A stretch of DNA of 20,808 nt, taken from CBFDBT01 sp965603115 (lineage in GTDB: Bacteria; Pseudomonadota; Alphaproteobacteria; Sphingomonadales; Kordiimonadaceae). Every line of letters begins with the position of its first letter. Within the stretch, counting starts at the first letter, position 1. The stretch covers positions 1-20,808 of the forward strand of contig CBFDBT010000028.1 of assembly GCA_965603115.1 (NCBI GenBank). The letters are read 5' to 3'. Shown in pieces: positions 16,229 to 20,808 of this stretch. Position numbers and translations under genes: made by a program. The notes under the pieces were generated by a model. That model made no database searches. It saw only the letters and a list, made by a program, of their open reading frames with translations, and was not told the DNA's origin.

Positions 16229-16758
16229 GTGAAGTTGACAATACCGACCTTTTGACCAAATGGCAGGGGCGTTATCTTCACCCGGCTTTTTGGATTTGCA
16301 CCGGCCTTGGCAGCGGGCTTATTCGCCCAGCCCCTGGCACATGGGGATCTCTAGCCGCTCTCATGTTTGCCCTGCCCATAGTTGGCGGTGATTTAGCGCA
16401 AGAAAAACTCTTAGTTATGATAGCCCTATCCACAGTGTTGGGCATTTATGCTTCTAATCTATGGGAAAAAAACACGGGCAGCCACGACGACGGGCGTATC
16501 GTCATCGATGAATTTGCGGGTATGTGGATTGCCATGTTGCCGCTAACAATTACAGGATTATTCACACCCCTGAATTTGGCTTTAAGCTTTGGCCTCTTTC
16601 GATTTTTCGATATTATCAAGCCTTGGCCTATCGGCTGGCTCGACAAACATATAAGCGGCGGCCTTGGTGTGATGATAGACGATGTTATCGCTGGTCTATT
16701 TGCCTCGGCTGCATTACTCCTTATCATATTCATTTCCATAAAGGTTACTTATGCCTGA
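16225..16758 (+). CDS. pgpA: Phosphatidylglycerophosphatase A
   Basis: PgpA removes the phosphate from phosphatidylglycerol phosphate, the last step of phosphatidylglycerol synthesis, at the inner membrane. The 177-residue protein shows the family motifs PAPGTWGSLAAL (about 35-46), IVIDEFAGMWIA (about 92-103), FRFFDIIKPWPIGWLD and GGLGVMIDDVIAGL, with the acidic residues thought to bind magnesium. Four hydrophobic segments are visible, the last at the C-terminus. It overlaps ispDF by four bases and cinA by eight, so the three are one translationally coupled operon. Confidence 0.94.
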   Translation: MSEVDNTDLLTKWQGRYLHPAFWICTGLGSGLIRPAPGTWGSLAALMFALPIVGGDLAQEKLLVMIALSTVLGIYASNLWEKNTGSHDDGRIVIDEFAGMWIAMLPLTITGLFTPLNLALSFGLFRFFDIIKPWPIGWLDKHISGGLGVMIDDVIAGLFASAALLLIIFISIKVTYA

Positions 16759-17239
16759 TAAAGCCACCATAGATCTTGCCAAAATGCTTCTTGAACATTG
16801 TAGAGAGGCTAACTTAAAAATAGCAACCGCTGAAAGCTGCACAGGCGGGCTAATAGCCGCAGCCCTTACCGAAATACCTGGCTCATCAGATGTTTTTGAT
16901 CGTGGTTTTGTGACTTACAGCAATGAATCGAAAATGCAAATGCTCGATGTTTCAGTCAAAAGTTTAGATCAATTTGGGGCAGTATCAGAGGCTGTCGCCA
17001 AAGAAATGGCATACGGTGCGCTGGTTAACTCCATGGCAGACGTGTGTGTTGCTGTCACTGGCGTTGCTGGACCCGACGGCGGAACAGACGACACGCCTGT
17101 TGGCACTGTTTGGATCGCCACGGCTACCCAAGGCCAGCCACCCTATGCTAAATGTATAAATTTTAAAAATCTTGGACGCAAAAAAATACGGCAAGAAACG
17201 GTTAAATCAGCCCTTAATATGATGTTTGAGTGGATTTAA
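16751..17239 (+). CDS. pncC: CinA C-terminal domain protein, nicotinamide-nucleotide amidase (PncC type)
   Basis: The 162-residue protein is the stand-alone CinA C-terminal domain, which in E. coli deamidates nicotinamide mononucleotide to nicotinic acid mononucleotide in NAD recycling. Family marks are IATAESCTGGLIAAALTEIPGSS (about 23-45) with the catalytic serine, FVTYSNESK, FGAVSEAVAKEMA, VAVTGVAGPDGGT and PVGTVWIA. The N-terminal MoCF-like domain of full CinA is absent, as in many proteobacteria. It overlaps pgpA by eight bases and converges on ratA with shared stop bases. The enzymatic role is by family; some members are called competence-damage proteins without direct evidence. Confidence 0.92.
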   Translation: MPDKATIDLAKMLLEHCREANLKIATAESCTGGLIAAALTEIPGSSDVFDRGFVTYSNESKMQMLDVSVKSLDQFGAVSEAVAKEMAYGALVNSMADVCVAVTGVAGPDGGTDDTPVGTVWIATATQGQPPYAKCINFKNLGRKKIRQETVKSALNMMFEWI

Positions 17240-17664
17240 CCGTAAAGCTCTTTTGCCCGCGTCTCAAAGGCGCTGATCATTCTGTGGGTGGCCTCAGCAA
17301 ACACTGGCCCGATCATTTTCCCCAACAGTTTTGATTTGAACTCAAAGTCGACTTCAAAATCCACCAGAGTACCACCATCGGCTTTGACAAATTTCCAATG
17401 ATTATAAAGCTCTTTCATCGGGCCTTTAATATAGTCAACTTCAAGCGCATTGGGGCCGTGCAGCGTCACTCGCGAGGTAAAACGCTCTTTAAATGCTTTA
17501 AAACCAATGATTAAATCCGCGTCAAACTGGTTTTCTTTTTGATTATAGATCCGCGCATCTAGACACCAAGGCAAAAACTCAGGATATTTTGCCACATCAG
17601 CGATTATATCAAAAAGCTGCTTTTGACTGTAAGGCATAAACTTTTCATCTGAAAAATGCGGCAT
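17236..17664 (-). CDS. ratA: RatA / Coq10 family START-domain protein
   Basis: The 142-residue protein is a polyketide cyclase/START-like fold of the RatA-Coq10 group. It shows FMPYSQKQLFDIIADVAKYPEFLPWC (about 9-34), FKERFTSRVTLHGPNALEV, LYNHWKFV and VDFEVDFEFKSKLLGKMIGPVF. In E. coli RatA has been described as inhibiting ribosome subunit joining; mitochondrial Coq10 binds ubiquinone. Which role applies here is open, and its place after lpdA and lipA fits a respiratory or quinone link as well as a toxin. There is no antitoxin partner next to it. It starts three bases after the lipA stop and ends overlapping cinA by four bases. Confidence 0.88.
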   Translation of the reverse strand: MPHFSDEKFMPYSQKQLFDIIADVAKYPEFLPWCLDARIYNQKENQFDADLIIGFKAFKERFTSRVTLHGPNALEVDYIKGPMKELYNHWKFVKADGGTLVDFEVDFEFKSKLLGKMIGPVFAEATHRMISAFETRAKELYG

Positions 17665-17667
17665 AGC

Positions 17668-18597
17668 TTATTTTTTCCGTGTGAGCAGATTTTCCCGCGC
17701 AGCTTTCAATTTGGCAAAATCATCGCCTGCCAAATAACTCGAGCGTGTTAGCGGAGATGCCGAGACCATCAAAAAGCCTTTACCCTTTGCCATACGCTCA
17801 TATTTTTTAAATTCATCAGGCGTGACATAACGATCAAGCGGTACATGACGCTGGGTAGGCTGTAGATATTGTCCAATCGTGATAAAATCAACATCAGCCA
17901 CGCGCATATCATCCATTACCTGTCCAACTTCTAAACGTTCTTCACCAAGGCCAACCATAATACCAGACTTGGTAAAAATCGATGGATCGCGCTGTTTAAC
18001 CGTATCCAAAAGCTTGAGTGAGTGATAAAAACGTGCCCCGGGACGAATACGTGGGTATAGCCGTGGAACCGTCTCTAGGTTATGGTTAAATACATCAGGT
18101 TTTGCATCAATAACGCGCTCTAAAGCCCCTATTTTATTACGAAAATCAGGAGTAAGAATTTCAATTGTTGTAGATGGACTGTGTTGACGCAGTGCTTCAA
18201 TAACCTTAACAAATTGGTCGGCTCCACCATCTGCTAAGTCATCACGATCAACAGATGTAACTACAATATGGTTCATACCCATCGCGCCGCAAGCTTTAGC
18301 CACATTCATTGGCTCATCAGGGTCAACAAGGTTTGGGCGACCTGTTTTGACATTGCAAAAGGCACAGGCGCGGGTACAGGTGTCGCCCAATATCATCACC
18401 GTGGAATGCTTTTGTTCCCAACAGGTGCCAATATTGGGGCAAGCGGCCTCTTCGCACACTGTATTGAGCTTCAACTCGCGCATTAATTTGCTAGTATTGT
18501 TGTACCCTTTGCTCACAGGAGCTTTAACGCGTATCCAATCAGGCTTTCGCAGTAGGCCAGATTTTGTGCGCTCAGGGGACTTAGATATTTCCGTCAT
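17668..18597 (-). CDS. lipA: Lipoyl synthase LipA
   Basis: LipA inserts two sulfur atoms into octanoyl groups on lipoyl domains, here most likely of the E2 encoded just upstream. The 309-residue protein has the auxiliary-cluster cysteines C48, C53 and C59 (CEEAACPNIGTC), the radical SAM motif CTRACAFC (C74, C78, C81) and the C-terminal TRSSYLAGDDF whose serine binds the auxiliary cluster. The length is normal. Its ATG overlaps the lpdA stop (TGATG), so lipoylation is coupled to production of the complex that needs it. Confidence 0.97.
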   Translation of the reverse strand: MTEISKSPERTKSGLLRKPDWIRVKAPVSKGYNNTSKLMRELKLNTVCEEAACPNIGTCWEQKHSTVMILGDTCTRACAFCNVKTGRPNLVDPDEPMNVAKACGAMGMNHIVVTSVDRDDLADGGADQFVKVIEALRQHSPSTTIEILTPDFRNKIGALERVIDAKPDVFNHNLETVPRLYPRIRPGARFYHSLKLLDTVKQRDPSIFTKSGIMVGLGEERLEVGQVMDDMRVADVDFITIGQYLQPTQRHVPLDRYVTPDEFKKYERMAKGKGFLMVSASPLTRSSYLAGDDFAKLKAARENLLTRKK

Positions 18598-19994
18598 CAG
18601 ATATGTATTGCCTTATCATACGCGTCTAAAACACTTTCGTGCATCATTTCAGACAGGGTTGGATGCGGGAATACCGTATGCATAAGCTCAGCCTCGGTAC
18701 TTTCAAGCGAACGAGCGACCACATAGCCCTGAATCATCTCGGTTACTTCAGCACCGACCATATGCGCGCCAAGTAACTCGCCGGTTTTTTTGTCAAATAC
18801 GGTTTTCACAAAGCCTTCTGCCTCACCAAGAGCAACTGCCTTACCGTTACCAGCAAAAGGGAACTTTCCTACGCGCACAGTGTGCCCCGCTTCTTTTGCG
18901 GCCTCTTCGGTCATACCAACGGATGCAACTTGTGGCCTACAATAGGTACAACCAGCTATATTGCCTTTGTCTAGTGGGTGGACATCCTTTTCGCCAGCAA
19001 TTTTTTCAGCAACGATAACACCTTCATGGGAAGCTTTGTGCGCCAGCCAAGGTGCGCCTGCAACATCACCAATGGCCCAAATGCCTTTAGCGCCCGTTGC
19101 GCCCCATTTGTCGGTGACAACATGGCCGCGATCAACTTTAACACCGACTTTTTCTAGTCCCAAGTCTTCAATGTTACCCGTAATGCCTATCGCCAAAATC
19201 ACGCGGTCAAATGTATCGGTGGATTTCTTACCACCCTCTTCAATCGTGGCCGTTACTTTACCCTTGGCTACCTTAAGTTCGGTAACACCGGCTTTGGTCT
19301 TGATGGTCATGCCCTGCTTTTTAAAACTTTTGGCAGCAAAATCACTGACATCTTTGTCTTCGACGGGCAGAACGCGGTCGAGCATCTCAACAACAGTGAC
19401 TTTGCTACCTAACTCATTGAAAAAACTAGCAAACTCGATACCAATAGCACCAGTGCCAATCACCAATAACTTGCCCGGCACCGTATCAGGCGTCAGAGCG
19501 TGCTTGTAAGTCCAGATATGTTTGCCATCAGCTTTCAGATGCGGCAGTTCACGAGCACGCGCACCGGTCGCTACAATAATATCTTTACCAGCAATCTCGC
19601 TTGTCTTGCCGTCTTTAGCTGTAACAATAACCTTGCCACCACCGGCGAGCTTTGCAGAGCCTTCAACGTGCGTGACTTTATTCTTTTTGAGCAAGAAACC
19701 AATGCCCGCATTCATTTGCGCTGAAACACCGCGGCTGCGCTTGACGATAGCATCAAGATCAAACGATGGCTTTTCACACGACAAGCCATATTCAGCAGCA
19801 TTTTTCATATTGTGATACACTTCAGCAGAGCGCAGTAGGGCTTTTGTAGGGATACAGCCCCAATTGAGGCAAATACCGCCCAAATGCTCGCGCTCTATGC
19901 AAACAACCTTGAGACCAAGTTGCGCTGCGCGGATCGCCGCTACATAGCCGCCGGGGCCACCACCAATGACAACAACATCATATTGATTTTTCAT
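18597..19994 (-). CDS. lpdA: Dihydrolipoyl dehydrogenase (E3)
   Basis: E3 reoxidises dihydrolipoamide on E2, passing electrons through FAD to NAD. The 465-residue protein shows the FAD-binding GGGPGGYVAAIRAAQLG (11-27), the redox pair C42 and C47 in GGICLNWGCIPTKALL, the NAD-binding GTGAIGIEFASFF, the second FAD motif GIWAIGDVAG, and the C-terminal HPTLSEMMHE with the active-site His-Glu pair. AGGAG lies about eight bases before the ATG and overlaps the stop of the E2 gene, which ends 11 bases upstream. The E2 neighbour suggests it serves pyruvate dehydrogenase. Confidence 0.97.
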   Translation of the reverse strand: MKNQYDVVVIGGGPGGYVAAIRAAQLGLKVVCIEREHLGGICLNWGCIPTKALLRSAEVYHNMKNAAEYGLSCEKPSFDLDAIVKRSRGVSAQMNAGIGFLLKKNKVTHVEGSAKLAGGGKVIVTAKDGKTSEIAGKDIIVATGARARELPHLKADGKHIWTYKHALTPDTVPGKLLVIGTGAIGIEFASFFNELGSKVTVVEMLDRVLPVEDKDVSDFAAKSFKKQGMTIKTKAGVTELKVAKGKVTATIEEGGKKSTDTFDRVILAIGITGNIEDLGLEKVGVKVDRGHVVTDKWGATGAKGIWAIGDVAGAPWLAHKASHEGVIVAEKIAGEKDVHPLDKGNIAGCTYCRPQVASVGMTEEAAKEAGHTVRVGKFPFAGNGKAVALGEAEGFVKTVFDKKTGELLGAHMVGAEVTEMIQGYVVARSLESTEAELMHTVFPHPTLSEMMHESVLDAYDKAIHI

Positions 19995-20005
19995 CGGCGT
20001 AGCTC

Positions 20006-20808
20006 CTACAGCAGCATTGTGATTGGATTTTGCAGATAGCCCTTAAAGGCCGCGAGGAACTCTGAGCCAACAGCACCGTCTATTACACGGTGGTCACAGC
20101 TAAGCGTTACCGACATCACCGTTGCGACAGCAAGCGCACCATCTTTGGCCACTGGACGTTGCTCACCTGCTCCAATTGCTAATATCGCGCCTTCTGGCGG
20201 ATTAATCACAGCGGAAAACTCCTTGATTCCATACATACCAAGGTTTGAGATCGAGAAAGTACCACCAGTATATTCTTCTGGCATCAACTTGCCCTCTTTA
20301 GCGCGACCAGCAAGCTCTTTGACCTCAGCGGATATGCTTGCTAAACCCTTCACGCAAGCCCCGCGTACAACAGGCGTAATAAGGCCGCCGTCAATGGCGA
20401 CCGCGACGGATATATCCGCGCGTTTATATTTATATATTTTATCGCCAGCAAAAGACGCATTGGCGTCGGGTACTTTTTTCAGCGCAAGTGCAACAGCTTT
20501 AATAATGAAATCATTCACACTTAGTTTAATGCCCGTAGTTTCGCTATCGGCATTGGCCTCTTTGCGCAGGGCCAAAAGCTTATCAAGCTCGCAGTCAATG
20601 GTTAGATAAAAATGCGGTACCGTTTGCTTGGATTCTGTGAGGCGGCGCGCAATGGTTTTACGCATATTATTGAGTTTGATCTCTTCAAACGGTGTTTCTG
20701 TCGGCACTGCCATAGTCGCAGCTACGGGCATTGGCGCTGATGTGACAGGCGCACCAGCTTTAGCAGCCTCAACATCAGCTTTAACGATACGACCTTTAGG
20801 TCCAGACC
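20006..20808 (-). CDS. pdhC: Pyruvate dehydrogenase E2, dihydrolipoyllysine acetyltransferase (5' part outside window)
   Basis: Only the last 267 residues or so are inside; the frame stays open to the window edge. The visible start, SGPKGRIVKADVEAA, is the end of the peripheral subunit-binding domain, followed by a flexible Ala/Pro linker and the catalytic acyltransferase domain with NNMRKTIARRLTESKQTVPHFY, ITPVVRG, GTFSISNLGMYG and the active-site DHRVIDGAVG. It ends NPITMLL, like acetyl-specific E2 proteins of alphaproteobacteria. The lipoyl domain(s) must lie upstream, outside the window. Assignment to pyruvate rather than 2-oxoglutarate dehydrogenase rests on the C-terminal resemblance and on the following lpdA-lipA order. 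Confidence 0.9.
   Translation of the reverse strand, partial: SGPKGRIVKADVEAAKAGAPVTSAPMPVAATMAVPTETPFEEIKLNNMRKTIARRLTESKQTVPHFYLTIDCELDKLLALRKEANADSETTGIKLSVNDFIIKAVALALKKVPDANASFAGDKIYKYKRADISVAVAIDGGLITPVVRGACVKGLASISAEVKELAGRAKEGKLMPEEYTGGTFSISNLGMYGIKEFSAVINPPEGAILAIGAGEQRPVAKDGALAVATVMSVTLSCDHRVIDGAVGSEFLAAFKGYLQNPITMLL

Noticed and set aside
17236..17664. ratA as part of a toxin-antitoxin module
   Set aside because: No partner gene of antitoxin type is next to it; it is the last gene of a pdh-lipA operon, a usual place for this START-domain family.
20145..20609. Plus-strand frame of 154 codons opposite pdhC
   Set aside because: It is antisense to the E2 catalytic domain, and its composition is that of a shadow frame of an Ala/Lys-rich gene.

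Overview
The window is a stretch of alphaproteobacterial chromosome of fairly low GC for that class (estimated by eye). The order dusB-ntrB-ntrC-ntrY-ntrX-trkA-trkH-hfq-hflX, next to an ispDF fusion gene and a pdhC-lpdA-lipA group, is a class signature. A four-transmembrane NtrY, an NtrX without the GAFTGA loop and a fused IspD-IspF point the same way. I cannot place the organism below class.

Layout. Bases 1-251 hold two palindromic repeat elements. Bases 252-1784 (minus strand) carry an unrecognised HDAH/YHET-motif protein and an exported glycerophosphodiester phosphodiesterase. mazG (1837-2697, plus) diverges from the latter and converges on hflX. The mazG/hflX gap holds second copies of both repeat families. 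From 14941 down to 2939 all genes are on the minus strand: dusB, ntrB, ntrC, ntrY, ntrX, trkA, trkH, hfq, hflX. This is a nitrogen-signalling, potassium-uptake and RNA-chaperone cluster. ispDF-pgpA-cinA (14999-17239, plus) is a tightly overlapping operon that diverges from dusB. It converges on the pdhC-lpdA-lipA-ratA operon (minus), which makes pyruvate dehydrogenase E2 and E3 and the lipoyl synthase that finishes the E2 cofactor.

Two genes of the ntr/trk cluster are broken as written. dusB has lost about 32 bp in its conserved IPV-NGD strand and changes frame. trkA changes frame near its end, so its last RCK_C domain lies in another frame. All other genes look full length. The two lesions are either real decay or errors in the assembly, and reads would decide.

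How the genes work together. NtrBC and NtrYX are two sensor/regulator pairs for nitrogen (and, for NtrYX, probably redox) status. TrkAH imports potassium, the main counter-ion of glutamate. Hfq and HflX act on RNA and ribosomes. I found no CRISPR array, prophage, insertion sequence, tRNA or rRNA, and no convincing new defence or mobile system. The most interesting points are the two broken genes, the paired palindromic repeats with compensating changes, a near-consensus sigma-54 site before ntrY, and an Hfq with Ser in place of the usual His of its YKHAIS signature.
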